DNA of 64,000 nt from CAYMSO01 sp964393185 (GCA_964393185.1 CAYMSO010000001.1:1-64000), one strand, 5' to 3'; positions 27,074-36,638 are shown, counted from the stretch's first letter. Notes: a model not told the origin generated them from the letters alone. Made by a program: numbers and translations.

Positions 27074-27600
27074 TTTCTATAATAGTAGCAATGGCAAAAA
27101 ATAGAGTTATCGGTAAAAATAATACTTTGCCCTGGTATATTCCGGAAGATTTAAAAAGAACCAAGAAAATCACTTTGGGGCATCCGATTATTATGGGCCG
27201 AAAAAATCACGAGGCAATTTCGGCCTACCATAATGTAGAGCATAAAGTATTGCCTAAGAGGACAAATATAATTGTAACTTCCGATAAAAATTACAAAGTT
27301 GAAAATGCTGTAGTTGTTAATTCTATTAAGGAAGCAATAAACAAAGCTAAAAAAGCTCCTGGCGCGGAAGAAATTTTTATTTTTGGCGGAGCAAGTATTT
27401 ATGAACAAACCTTACATTTGACAAATAGAATATATTTAACTTTAATTGATAAAAATATTGATGGGGATACCTTCTTTCCTCAAATTAATGAGAGTGAGTG
27501 GATAGTTAAAAGTATAGAAAAGACTCCAACAGTACTCAATCATCAAAAATTATTAGTTTACTTTAAAATTTTAGAAAGAAAATCTACTAATCAAAATTAA
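27070..27600 (+). CDS. folA: dihydrofolate reductase
   Basis: 176-aa enzyme reducing the DHF made by ThyA. Seen: SIIVAMAKNRVIGKNNTLPW, IPEDLKRTK with the active-site acidic residue, HPIIMGRKNHEAI, NIIVTSDKNY and IFGGASIYEQ. It is coupled to thyA by an ATGA-type 4-nt overlap. Its 3' end overlaps the convergent orphan by 14 nt. Confidence 0.95.
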   Translation: MISIIVAMAKNRVIGKNNTLPWYIPEDLKRTKKITLGHPIIMGRKNHEAISAYHNVEHKVLPKRTNIIVTSDKNYKVENAVVVNSIKEAINKAKKAPGAEEIFIFGGASIYEQTLHLTNRIYLTLIDKNIDGDTFFPQINESEWIVKSIEKTPTVLNHQKLLVYFKILERKSTNQN

Positions 27601-27928
27601 CTGTAAAAAAAACTTCGTACATTAAAGTTTCAGGATTATATGCATTTGTACAATTGCATAATGTCATATCATCTCGTAAAGAATTACTTAACTGTTGTAA
27701 CGCTAAATTTATCCAATCCGGTGTTTTAGATTTTATAGTTACCAAAACAGCTATAATTGCATCCTGTGGTTCTACTTCTTCTGTATATATGGCAATTGTT
27801 TTATGCATTAAATCGTTCGCTCTTAGATTAATTTCTTGTTGTGTTAAATCACATAAGTCGATGAAGTTTCCATATCTACTTACTGCATTGTCTTTTAGTG
27901 CTTCTTCAAAAAGATCGCTAGTTTTCAT
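27587..27928 (-). CDS. small orphan protein
   Basis: Not recognised. The 113-aa protein is acidic and mostly helical by composition, with no membrane segment. It is convergent with folA, with a 14-nt overlap. A shorter plus-strand reading frame covers the same bases, but it has a Ser/Cys/Ile-rich composition typical of an antisense shadow. The minus-strand reading is preferred. Confidence 0.5.
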   Translation of the reverse strand: MKTSDLFEEALKDNAVSRYGNFIDLCDLTQQEINLRANDLMHKTIAIYTEEVEPQDAIIAVLVTIKSKTPDWINLALQQLSNSLRDDMTLCNCTNAYNPETLMYEVFFTVNFD

Positions 27929-28020
27929 AAATATTATTTAAAAAATAGTGATAGGGAGTATAACAAATATTTACTTTGTTGCAAAACTGTGGCATCATGG
28001 ACTTAGAATTCTGTCGCCAA

Positions 28021-29205
28021 ATGAGCACAAAATACTTTTATAAGGACTTGCCATACCTAGAAAATATTTTAGAGTCAACGGATTTAAGTCTGTATAAAGA
28101 TGTGCCCATCGATTGGCATGTGGTGGTGACAGACATAAAAGGCTCTACTGTTGCAATAGAAGAAGGTCGATTTAAAGAAGTGAATTTTGTATCGGCGGCA
28201 ACCATTACAGCTGTTTTAAATATAGATAAATATACTGATTTACCTTTTACTTTTGGTGGTGACGGCGGAACTATTTTGATTCCTCCAGAATTCGTAAATA
28301 AAGTAAAGAGTGTGCTTGCAGATACTCAACGGTTTTGCAGAAGGGAATTTGGCTTTCATTTAAGAACTGCTATTATTCCTGTAATAGATATTCTACGAGA
28401 AAAAAGAACAATTAAAGTACTAAAACTGAAAGTTGCTTCAAATTATTATCAAGCTATTTTTAATGGAGAAGGACTACACTATGCTGAATACTTAGCAAAA
28501 AAAGATCCTAAATACTCAGTTGTTGTCAAAAATATTCCATTTAGAGCAAATTTTTCGGGCATTGAGTGTATTTGGCAGAACATTCCCAGTAAAAGCGAGG
28601 AAGTTGTTAGTCTATTAATAAAACCATTAGTTAAAGATGAGTACCAAAAACAAGTTTATAACAATGTTTTAAGAGCAATTAGAGAAATTTATGGTGAAAG
28701 AGAGGTACGATTTCCAGTTAGTCAGGATTCTATTCGCATCAAAACTAACCTGACCAAAATTAACTTAGAAGCAAGAATACTTGCTTATCAATATAATCAA
28801 AGTAGAAGCTTATTAGCTTTACAGATTTTTGCTAAAAATCTTTTTAGTGGTTTGGTTTATAAACTAAATTTATTGATTAAAATAATAACGTTTAAACCGA
28901 AGAAAAAAATAATAATAGATGCAGTAGATTCGGAAAAACTAGACGACATGCTTAGAATGGTAATTACAGGAACTAAAGCTCAAAGATATAAGTTGAGAAG
29001 TTATTTAGAAGATAAGTATAGGAAAGGATATTTAGCTTACGGGATTTACGTAAGTGATAGCGTAGAATTAACATGTGTAATATTTTCGCGAAAAGGTAAA
29101 CAGGTTTACTTTATGGATGGTTCTAATGGAGGATACAGCTATGCAGCAAAAGAGTTAAAAAATAAAATAAAATGGTATCAGTGGAAAGCGGAATCTATAA
29201 TTTAA
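28021..29205 (+). CDS. DUF3095 family protein
   Basis: 394 aa from the ATG at 28021. FYKDLPYLENIL near the start, VVVTDIKGSTVAIEEGR and FTFGGDGGTILIP fit DUF3095. The DIKGST and GGDGG loops look like the metal- and nucleotide-binding turns of class III nucleotide cyclases. An adenylate-cyclase-like activity is often suggested but not shown. In-frame starts at 27997 (ATG) and 27976 (TTG) are possible, but the family begins close to FYKDLP. A TATAAC box at 27959-27964 is a possible -10. Confidence 0.82.
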   Translation: MSTKYFYKDLPYLENILESTDLSLYKDVPIDWHVVVTDIKGSTVAIEEGRFKEVNFVSAATITAVLNIDKYTDLPFTFGGDGGTILIPPEFVNKVKSVLADTQRFCRREFGFHLRTAIIPVIDILREKRTIKVLKLKVASNYYQAIFNGEGLHYAEYLAKKDPKYSVVVKNIPFRANFSGIECIWQNIPSKSEEVVSLLIKPLVKDEYQKQVYNNVLRAIREIYGEREVRFPVSQDSIRIKTNLTKINLEARILAYQYNQSRSLLALQIFAKNLFSGLVYKLNLLIKIITFKPKKKIIIDAVDSEKLDDMLRMVITGTKAQRYKLRSYLEDKYRKGYLAYGIYVSDSVELTCVIFSRKGKQVYFMDGSNGGYSYAAKELKNKIKWYQWKAESII

Positions 29206-29328
29206 AATTAACCTTTTTTGTTTTGGTTTTAAGATTAGTTTACAATAAACTCCTTCAATCAAATATCTAGAGTAGTGTTTTGATTCCCCGATCTGTTAAA
29301 CTGTTGTAATCGTTAATATGAAATTGAC

Positions 29329-30636
29329 ATGTTTATTTGCTCAAATTGCAATGCAGAATATACAAAATGGCAAGGCCAATGCACAAAATGTGGTAAATGG
29401 GGAACACTTGTAGAAAACGCTACTGTTACTAAATTTGCAAGAAAACCTTCAAAACAAAATTGCAAAAGTAAGACGACTTATTCTAGTAATCAACCAGTAA
29501 AAATAAAGGACATTGTAAGGACAGAAAATGATACTTTTCTGAAAACTAATTTTACAGAGTTTGATAATGCCTTGGGCGGGAGATTGATTAGAGGTCAAGT
29601 ATTATTGTTAGCCGGGGCTCCGGGAATTGGCAAAAGTACTCTTTCTTTAAAAATTATAGATAATTTATCTAATCAAAATTTGAATATTTTATATATAGCT
29701 GGTGAAGAGTCTCCAGAGCAAATTAAACATAGATCTGATCGCCTCAGACTTAAGCTTGAAAATGTAAGTTTTTATCCGGAGTATAATGTGTCAGAAATTG
29801 AAAAATTTATAGCAAGTCACGCGCAGAGTATTAATTTTGTTGTAATTGATTCAATCCAAACGATCTACTCTCCGGAAATCACATCTATATCTGGATCTGT
29901 ATCACAAATTTCGGAATCTACCAATAGGTTAGTAGGCCTAGCAAAAGGTTTTGGGATCACTACAATTATTATAGGTCATGTTACTAAATCTGGAGATATT
30001 GCCGGTCCAAAAATATTAGAGCATATGGTAGATACAGTTTTGTATTTTGAAGGCGATAAAAGGAATGATTTAAGAATTTTGAGGGTTGAAAAAAATAGAT
30101 TTGGCCCAACAGACGAGGCAGGGATTTTTAGAATGACAGAAAAGGGTCTAGTCGAAGTTAAGGATACCAAGGAGCTGTTGTCTATAAAGAAAGAATCCGA
30201 GATTGGTTCTGTTTATTCTATGGTACTAGAAGGCTCAAGACCAATAGTAGTTGAAGTTCAAGCCCTGGCGACCAAAACATTTTTTACTAATCCAAGAAGA
30301 GCTACTTCGGGTTTTGATCTTTCCAGGTTATTTATCTTACTGGCAATTATAGATAAACAGCTTAAACTAAAAACTTATGAGTACGATATTTATGTAAATA
30401 TTACAGGTGGATTAAACATAAAAGACCCAGCTATAGATTTAGCAGTAATTAAGGCTGTGGTTTCTTCTATCAAAAATCAACCTGTGGATTCAGAAAGTAT
30501 ATTTTTTGGAGAAGTTGGCTTAACAGGAGAAGTTAGAAAAGTTCCTTTGCAAGATAAAAGGGTCAAAGAAGCTAAAAGAATTGGGTTTAGTAAGATATTA
30601 GATTCCAACTTTGTTAATGGCATTAGAAGCTTGTAA
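29329..30636 (+). CDS. radA: DNA repair protein RadA
   Basis: 435-aa RecA-like helicase/branch-migration protein. The N-terminal zinc finger uses Cys4, Cys7, Cys18 and Cys21. Walker A is GAPGIGKST (96-104), and the RadA-specific KNRFG motif is at 255-259. A Lon-like C-terminal domain follows (NITGGLNIKDPAIDLA, FFGEVGLTGEVR). It is slightly shorter at the C-terminus than typical RadA (~450-460). Confidence 0.95.
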   Translation: MFICSNCNAEYTKWQGQCTKCGKWGTLVENATVTKFARKPSKQNCKSKTTYSSNQPVKIKDIVRTENDTFLKTNFTEFDNALGGRLIRGQVLLLAGAPGIGKSTLSLKIIDNLSNQNLNILYIAGEESPEQIKHRSDRLRLKLENVSFYPEYNVSEIEKFIASHAQSINFVVIDSIQTIYSPEITSISGSVSQISESTNRLVGLAKGFGITTIIIGHVTKSGDIAGPKILEHMVDTVLYFEGDKRNDLRILRVEKNRFGPTDEAGIFRMTEKGLVEVKDTKELLSIKKESEIGSVYSMVLEGSRPIVVEVQALATKTFFTNPRRATSGFDLSRLFILLAIIDKQLKLKTYEYDIYVNITGGLNIKDPAIDLAVIKAVVSSIKNQPVDSESIFFGEVGLTGEVRKVPLQDKRVKEAKRIGFSKILDSNFVNGIRSL

Positions 30637-30738
30637 CAGAATATATCTACAATATATATACTTTTACAAACTGCGTCTAAAGCCAAAAAGCATTTGTTAT
30701 TAAAAAGTCCACATGACAACACTTCATATCATTAAGTT

Positions 30739-31560
30739 TCAAACTTCATCATCGGGCTGAATTCTATCTTGAGTATAACGTGCGGATATACCTCTAGGCC
30801 ACCTAAATGGCAGGTCTCCTTTGTAAGTTAATCTGTCTCTAGCGATAGCAATAAAATATTCTATAGCCTCAACAGGAAGTATTCCTTGTAGTAATAACTT
30901 ACCATATAGTCCATGCAATTGCTCTTCTTCTGTAATCCCTAATGTACTAAGAATAGACATAATCCCATCTTGTTTTTGGGGATTCACTAAGAATCTTTTT
31001 GGCTCCATACTAATTGTAATCGTAGCCTTTATAAATTTTGAACATTCAGTTAAATCTCCTGTAAGGTTAGTGGTGAATTGCTCTGGCTTAAAGCCGTGAT
31101 ATAAAAGCAGTGCTTTATTATAATTATCTCTAGCTTGTTCATACCTCTTTCTTGCGTCATCAAAAGTTTGCTTACTCTTTGTCACAGTATCTGCTAACAC
31201 TTGTTCAGAAAAGCAAGGTTGGTGTGGATATGAAAATGCATTTCTTAACATAAATTCAACATACCAGTTAATCTCCTTAGGTGTGATTTCTATATCTAAC
31301 GTATAATTGGGACCATCCCGAAAACCATACTCTTCTTCAGAGGTTAATATCCCTTCAGGTCCATATATTTCAATATCCAAATCCAGTAGTCTTCGTGCTT
31401 CCTCGTAATCAAGCCTAGTTTTCTCTAAATCTGCCCGTAAAGAATCTAGCAAAATAGTTTCAAATTTTAAATCCTGAATGTTTTCAGGCCAATTTATTTC
31501 TTTCCTATTTAAATTAATTCTTGGCTTATTATCTCCATGACAACCCACATCATCTATCAT
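30739..31560 (-). CDS. orphan soluble protein with a coiled coil
   Basis: Not recognised. The 273-aa protein has two charged helical stretches (about 40-65 and 135-160, rich in Glu/Arg/Lys/Ala) likely to form coiled coils. There is no signal peptide. A TGC-TATAAT box lies about 35 nt upstream on the minus strand, so it probably has its own promoter. Confidence 0.55.
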   Translation of the reverse strand: MIDDVGCHGDNKPRINLNRKEINWPENIQDLKFETILLDSLRADLEKTRLDYEEARRLLDLDIEIYGPEGILTSEEEYGFRDGPNYTLDIEITPKEINWYVEFMLRNAFSYPHQPCFSEQVLADTVTKSKQTFDDARKRYEQARDNYNKALLLYHGFKPEQFTTNLTGDLTECSKFIKATITISMEPKRFLVNPQKQDGIMSILSTLGITEEEQLHGLYGKLLLQGILPVEAIEYFIAIARDRLTYKGDLPFRWPRGISARYTQDRIQPDDEV

Positions 31561-31815
31561 ATCTTGAATTTTATATATCCAATTATAGCACAGCTATATA
31601 CCATTTGACAGGATCCTTCAGACTTTAACTTTGCTATGAAACATATTCCTAAGTATTAATTTATAAATTCATCTATTAAATAAGAGAGATACTAAAATAC
31701 GTATTAGACACTTAGAATATTGGATAGTCTAACTTATAAATTGTTTGCATAAATTAGAGAGAATAATTATTACACCTAAAGCACCTTGTCTATAAACTTC
31801 TTTCGGCATACTGTT
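31561..31815. other. intergenic spacer
   Basis: 255 bp between the orphan gene and the phosphoketolase stop, very AT-rich. Apart from the orphan's -10 near its left end I see no gene, RNA or strong hairpin. Confidence 0.5.
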
Positions 31816-34191
31816 TCATCCTAATTTAAAATCGACATGTTTAACTTCTGGCATATCATCACCATTTTCAACAATATATTTTTCGTGAGTGGCAAGTTTA
31901 GTTTCGAAATAATCTAAAAGCTCTGCCTCCCTCTCCCTAACCATCTTGTTAAATTTTGCAGCTGACTTTATGGCCTCCATACACACATGGAATCTACTTG
32001 CTTTGTTTACAACTTGCATATCAAAAGGTGTTGTTGTACTTCCTTCTTCTATGTAGCCAAGGACTTTCATACGGCTCGCAACTTCGTGCCCCCAGGTAAT
32101 TTGTTTTATTGCAGCAGGATAGCCATGAAAATTGAAAATTACATCTCGATCATCGGTAAAGTACTCGATAAATTCTTTTTCGGTATCGACTGCTTCGTGC
32201 AATCTACCAAATCCTTTAGATGTTAGCTCATTTACATTTATATACCTAATTTTGATTTCTGGAATCAAGTCATTTAGTATCTGCACTGCCGCCAATGTTT
32301 CTAAAGTTTGATAATCGCCTGCAGATGCAAGGACTACATCTGGAATATCGTCTTCGTGAGTAGAATCAGAAAAATGCCATATAGAGATACCTTTTTTGAC
32401 ATGTTCTTTTGCTTCAGATAGTTTAAGCCATTGTGGCAACTCTCTTTTGCAGGCAATAATCAAGTTTACGCAGTTTTTACTTTTAAAACATTCATCTAGA
32501 GTTACCAAAAGTGTATTAACGTCGCTAGGAAAGTATATATTAACGTATTCAGGTTTTTTGGTAAGCAATGCATTTATTAAAGTAGGATTTTGATGGCTAA
32601 AGCCATTGTGTTCTTGTCGCCAGACAGTGCTTGTTGCGATAAGGTTCATGCCAGAGACTGGTTTTCTCCATTTAAACTCTGTCGATTGTTTTAAAAATTT
32701 AATGTATTGCTCTACTTGGTTAGTTACAATGCCTAAAAATGCTTCGTAAGATACTAGGACCGCATGCCTTCCTGTTAAAAGGTATCCTGTCATCATTTCT
32801 TGCAAAACATGTTCGCTGAGTATTTCGACTACCCTACCCGATGGAGAAATATTGTGATCATGTGGTCTAACAGGCCACAAATAACCTCGATCAGTTTCGA
32901 CTAATGGAGCCTCCAAAAGATTAGATTCAGATTCATCGGGAGAAAATAATCTAAAATTTCTATTGCCTGTATTCAAATCATATATATCTCTAATATATTG
33001 TCCAAATTGCTCCATTCGGCTTTCTTCTCTAAAACCTCTTTGATTAACATCTAGTTCATGATCTGCCAAATCGGGCAAATTTAATTCTCTTCTTAATATT
33101 CCACCATTAGCATATTTTGTAGCTCCGAGTCTTAATTTTCCCTCTGCAAGATATTCAGTAACCTCTTCTTTAGGGCTACCGCTAATTTTTATTAATTCCT
33201 TAATTCTATACGAGCTTAACCAATCATTTAATAATTTAAGTTCAGATTTATCTTTCTTGGGATTTTTAAGAGGAATTCCGTGGCTTAAATTATTATCTTC
33301 TATTCTTAAATCACCATTGTACTTAGGTCCTGTCCAACCCTTCTTAGTTCTCAGAATTATTAGTGGCCACATTGTTTTCTCACCAGAATCCCACATAGTT
33401 CTGGTATTTTGAATTTTTGCGTATGCATCTTCAAGGCTGATCAAAAAATCAGCGTATATATTTTCTGATTTGTATTGATCAATTATGATTGGCTCGTAAC
33501 TTAAGCCATAAAAATAATCTCTTATTTCTTCATCCGACATTGTTCCAAAAAACGTTGGTCCCGAAATTCTATATCCATTTAGATGCAAAATTGGCAACAC
33601 CACACCATCAGTTTTAGGATTAATAAATTTATTAGCCTGCCAAGCAGCTGCCAATGGACCAGTTTCTGCTTCTCCATCTCCTACAATGCAAATAGTTAAT
33701 AATTCAGGATTATCCAATACTGTTCCATAAGCTGTACCCAGTGAATAACCTAATTCTCCACCTTCGTGTATTGATCCTGGCAAGCCTGGAAATGTATGGC
33801 TTGGGTAACCTTTTGGCCAGCTAAACTGCTTAATTATGTATTCCATTCCTTGTCTATCAACTGTAGCTTTTTCATCAAAGTCCAATAAGGTTCCTTCCAA
33901 CCATATTCCACTTAGAATCGCAGGTGCGCCGTGACCTGGCCCTACTATTAACATAGATTCTTGCTTATGTTTTTTAATTAAGTGATTTATGCCGCCATAA
34001 ATTAGATTTAAACCCGGAACGGTTCCCCAGTGTCCCAAAATTCTTGGTTTAATATGTTCTGGACTCAATTCTGCCTCCAGTAAGTAGTTGTCTTTTAGAT
34101 ATAGCATTGCAGCCGATATATAATTAGTATATCTATGGTATTTTTCTAACCATGATGCGGCATCTCGGATTTGTGAATTCATAGTAGGCAT
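31816..34191 (-). CDS. xfp: phosphoketolase (xylulose-5-P / fructose-6-P)
   Basis: 791-aa thiamine-diphosphate enzyme splitting xylulose-5-P or fructose-6-P with phosphate to give acetyl-phosphate. Seen: ILGHWGTVPGLN, VGPGHGAPA, GGELGYSLGTAYG, the TPP motif VGDGEAETGPLAAAW, LNGYRISGPTFFG, and the C-terminal half with EQHNGFSHQNPTLIN. Length matches the family. A TATACT box (34216-34221) lies about 24 nt before the ATG. Together with acetate kinase it forms a bifid-type energy route. Confidence 0.95.
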   Translation of the reverse strand: MPTMNSQIRDAASWLEKYHRYTNYISAAMLYLKDNYLLEAELSPEHIKPRILGHWGTVPGLNLIYGGINHLIKKHKQESMLIVGPGHGAPAILSGIWLEGTLLDFDEKATVDRQGMEYIIKQFSWPKGYPSHTFPGLPGSIHEGGELGYSLGTAYGTVLDNPELLTICIVGDGEAETGPLAAAWQANKFINPKTDGVVLPILHLNGYRISGPTFFGTMSDEEIRDYFYGLSYEPIIIDQYKSENIYADFLISLEDAYAKIQNTRTMWDSGEKTMWPLIILRTKKGWTGPKYNGDLRIEDNNLSHGIPLKNPKKDKSELKLLNDWLSSYRIKELIKISGSPKEEVTEYLAEGKLRLGATKYANGGILRRELNLPDLADHELDVNQRGFREESRMEQFGQYIRDIYDLNTGNRNFRLFSPDESESNLLEAPLVETDRGYLWPVRPHDHNISPSGRVVEILSEHVLQEMMTGYLLTGRHAVLVSYEAFLGIVTNQVEQYIKFLKQSTEFKWRKPVSGMNLIATSTVWRQEHNGFSHQNPTLINALLTKKPEYVNIYFPSDVNTLLVTLDECFKSKNCVNLIIACKRELPQWLKLSEAKEHVKKGISIWHFSDSTHEDDIPDVVLASAGDYQTLETLAAVQILNDLIPEIKIRYINVNELTSKGFGRLHEAVDTEKEFIEYFTDDRDVIFNFHGYPAAIKQITWGHEVASRMKVLGYIEEGSTTTPFDMQVVNKASRFHVCMEAIKSAAKFNKMVREREAELLDYFETKLATHEKYIVENGDDMPEVKHVDFKLG

Positions 34192-34224
34192 AAATTTTTT
34201 AATATAGCTTAATTTAGTATAGAA

Positions 34225-34770
34225 TTAGATATTTATTACTAATTCTTTTTCTATTACTCGTGTTTCGTAGTATACCTTTGCATTAACAATATTTCTTCCT
34301 GGAGCAAGAATTTGGGTTATGCCGCTAGGGTTATCTCTGCTTACATCAAATTCTATTTGTGTAGAAATATTTTGGTTTGAGAAAGTCCAGTATATGTCGA
34401 ATGCATATTCGTTGCTATTACCCCACTCTCTACCATCAATCAGCATTGTTGCAGCAAACAAATACTTTGTTTGATTCTGTTGCAAATAATCAACCCTAAG
34501 TTCTAATTTTGTATCAGCACTAATTTGGTCAACCTCAGATAAATTATTTCTAGAGTAGTAATCAAATCCATAAACGCTCAGAGCTAGTGATGCTATCATA
34601 ATAATTGCTAAGGGTTTTCCTAGAAATCCAAATTTGGGTCGAGATGCCTCCTGAATCTTTCTATATTGAAAAAATACTACAATTAGCAGTGCTAGAATCA
34701 CGATCGCACTTACAGCCAATAAAACTGCATATGTTGGTATAGATGTGTTGCTTACAACTTCCTCTTCCAT
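34225..34770 (-). CDS. orphan protein with two membrane helices
   Basis: Not recognised. The 181-aa protein has helices at about 13-34 and 50-68, then a beta-rich extracytoplasmic domain of about 110 residues. The second gene of a pair: the preceding gene ends 1 bp before it. Both look like membrane-anchored surface proteins. Confidence 0.6.
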   Translation of the reverse strand: MEEEVVSNTSIPTYAVLLAVSAIVILALLIVVFFQYRKIQEASRPKFGFLGKPLAIIMIASLALSVYGFDYYSRNNLSEVDQISADTKLELRVDYLQQNQTKYLFAATMLIDGREWGNSNEYAFDIYWTFSNQNISTQIEFDVSRDNPSGITQILAPGRNIVNAKVYYETRVIEKELVINI

Positions 34771-34771
34771 A

Positions 34772-35422
34772 TTATTTAATATCTATTGAATTTATGAAGT
34801 TTTTAAACAGGTCTACTTGTCTAGCATTTTCTTCGTAATTCAGACTAAGTATTCCCGAATTAATACACAATGTTCTGGAAACACATCCTACAATTTGCTC
34901 TGTAATTATTTTGTCTGTTAAAGGTTTTCCTTGTTCATCAAATACTTCCAGATTATAAAAAACAAAGTCTTTTTCTACACCTTTATAATTAATTTTTTGC
35001 ACTAATTCTTTTGTTTGCGCGGAAGAGTTAGATATAACCTTATCTGTGTGGGAAATATACATAACGATGGCTGGATTACCTGTTATCGTTTCTAACTGTA
35101 GGACTGCACAGGTAGCATTTTCTGTTTCGCAGGTAAATAATTCGTTTGATTTTTGATTATATTTAAGTGTTGCAACAAACTGAGTTGTATCGAAAGTAAA
35201 TTTTGTTCCATTCAGATTAATCAAGTCAGAGTCTGATTCTGGTGAAGATACGTTATTCGTATCTTGATCAGTTTGCGTTTTCTCGCTATCAAAATCCACA
35301 GGAATTCCGTCTAAAACGATCAAGCTTGTAAAAATAAAAAAGAGAATAATAGTTACCCCCAATGTTAAGAAATATAGATACTTATGCCTTTTTCTAAAAT
35401 ATAACGGCTGGTCTTTTTTCAT
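34772..35422 (-). CDS. orphan membrane-anchored protein
   Basis: Not recognised. The 216-aa protein has a basic N-terminus, one membrane helix (about 15-37), an acidic Ser/Asp-rich linker and an extracytoplasmic domain. That domain has four Cys residues (CETENATC and a later CVSRTLC), possibly forming disulfides. It is divergent from the 35479 gene with a 56-bp shared promoter region. Confidence 0.6.
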   Translation of the reverse strand: MKKDQPLYFRKRHKYLYFLTLGVTIILFFIFTSLIVLDGIPVDFDSEKTQTDQDTNNVSSPESDSDLINLNGTKFTFDTTQFVATLKYNQKSNELFTCETENATCAVLQLETITGNPAIVMYISHTDKVISNSSAQTKELVQKINYKGVEKDFVFYNLEVFDEQGKPLTDKIITEQIVGCVSRTLCINSGILSLNYEENARQVDLFKNFINSIDIK

Positions 35423-35458
35423 GAGTTAAATAATATGATATTATTAGTATAAGTAATT

Positions 35459-35485
35459 TAGTCATTACTGTAAACTAAATGACTA
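35459..35485. promoter_or_regulatory. 8-bp dyad across the start of the 35479 gene
   Basis: TAGTCATT (35459-35466) and AATGACTA (35478-35485) form a perfect inverted repeat with an 11-nt gap, covering the ATG at 35479. A TATAAG box lies just upstream, so the dyad would straddle the transcription start. It could be an operator or an mRNA hairpin controlling the start. Confidence 0.45.
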
Positions 35486-35733
35486 GGCAATTGGCAAAAA
35501 AACTTAAGGAAAAAGAAATCGAACTAGCGCCAGTAGATAAACATACGGCAAAGCGTATCAAAAAAATCTCCAAGGCTACTGGGCAGAGTCCGTGGGCTAT
35601 TATAAGTGCAGCAATTCAAGTACTGGAAAAATCTTTGGGTAGAACAGTTGTTGTTAAATCTGAAGATAGCAGCATAAATCTGCAAATTAATCACTTTAAA
35701 AAGTATAAAGAAGTATCTGACCTAGACGAATAA
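35479..35733 (+). CDS. small basic orphan protein, possible DNA-binding
   Basis: 84-aa protein with a Lys-rich N-terminal half (TAKRIKKISKATGQSPWAII) that could form a helix-turn-helix or ribbon-helix-helix-like fold. The motif is suggestive only. It is followed 3 bp later by the 35737 gene. A perfect dyad spans its own start codon, as would fit an autoregulator. Confidence 0.5.
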   Translation: MTRQLAKKLKEKEIELAPVDKHTAKRIKKISKATGQSPWAIISAAIQVLEKSLGRTVVVKSEDSSINLQINHFKKYKEVSDLDE

Positions 35734-35736
35734 AAC

Positions 35737-36219
35737 ATGAGTAGTTCCAACAAACAAATGCCGACTCTTCTATTTGATCCGATGGATTTAGTAGATGAAA
35801 AATTAAGCAAGGAATCAACTAATGCAAGTTTCGAAAAGGGCGAGCTAACTTCAGAAACTGTCGAAGATCAAAGCATTGATGCAGATCTTTCAGAGGATTT
35901 AGAAGACGAGGCTGATCTAAGTTACGACGAAGGACTTGAAGATGGATTTAGCTTGGGCTCAGAAATTGCCGAAGTCAAACAAGATGCTGTACTTACAAAA
36001 CGCGAAGATACCAGAAGTAGACTTGCAATAATTTATACAATCGCAACTTTTTTAATCTTTGCATTCGGCATGTGCATAGCTGTACTGGACGGAGTATTAA
36101 GAGATGCTAGTATTATAGATAATCTATCTACAATTATTCCGCTTATTTCCGGTGTCTTTCTTGGAACCCTCGGATTCATACTTGGTTACTACTTTAGAAA
36201 AGGAAGCGAGGATGAATAA
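35737..36219 (+). CDS. orphan protein with acidic region and two membrane helices
   Basis: Not recognised. The 160-aa protein has a very acidic N-terminal ~75 residues (runs of Asp/Glu) followed by two helices at about 92-112 and 125-150. It ends with a short charged tail. It is probably co-transcribed with the small basic gene 3 bp upstream. Confidence 0.6.
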   Translation: MSSSNKQMPTLLFDPMDLVDEKLSKESTNASFEKGELTSETVEDQSIDADLSEDLEDEADLSYDEGLEDGFSLGSEIAEVKQDAVLTKREDTRSRLAIIYTIATFLIFAFGMCIAVLDGVLRDASIIDNLSTIIPLISGVFLGTLGFILGYYFRKGSEDE

Positions 36220-36238
36220 AACCTATCTCCAAAAATAG

Positions 36239-36287
36239 TTGACAGAATTTAACTAATTGTTTTATTGTTAGTTAGTTATGTTGTCAA
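36239..36287 (+). promoter_or_regulatory. nested inverted repeats before the 36291 gene
   Basis: TTGACA (36239-36244) pairs with TGTCAA (36282-36287). Inside it AACTAA (36251-36256) pairs with either of two TTAGTT copies (36268-36273 or 36272-36277). The outer repeat ends 3 nt before the ATG. TTGACA also looks like a -35 box with TATTGT 18 nt on, so promoter and operator may overlap. Confidence 0.4.
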
Positions 36288-36290
36288 AAA

Positions 36291-36596
36291 ATGGATTCAA
36301 GTTTTAGCTCCGTATCTCCTCAAGGTATATTTGAAGAAATTGTTACTAGTATTCAGCAAGGAAATAGAGATGATGCTAGTAATCTTTATGCGAAATTAGT
36401 AGAAGCAGCAGTACAAACAAAAGGTCCTTTAGCAATTTATATTTGTTTGGAAGCTATGGCTCAAATGAATTCGGCTAGTCTTTTAGATACTCATGGAATT
36501 GGAAAAATTTATAAACTGTTTTCTCAAGAAGAGATAGCTCAAGCAAGACTGCTAGGTACGAGAGGCAAATTGAGAATTCCTACAGAGGAATTTTAA
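36291..36596 (+). CDS. small orphan protein
   Basis: Not recognised. The 101-aa protein is helical by composition, with no membrane segment. The leader carries nested inverted repeats. Its helical character with repeated Ala/Glu might suit a TPR-like or helical-bundle adaptor, but nothing specific is visible. Confidence 0.5.
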   Translation: MDSSFSSVSPQGIFEEIVTSIQQGNRDDASNLYAKLVEAAVQTKGPLAIYICLEAMAQMNSASLLDTHGIGKIYKLFSQEEIAQARLLGTRGKLRIPTEEF

Positions 36597-36638
36597 TATA
36601 CAAATTTGTAAATTATTAATAACCAAAGCTATCAGGTT

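Noticed and set aside
27654..27941. Plus-strand ORF opposite the 113-aa orphan
   Set aside because: Ser/Cys/Ile-rich composition typical of an antisense shadow; the minus-strand frame reads more like a real protein.
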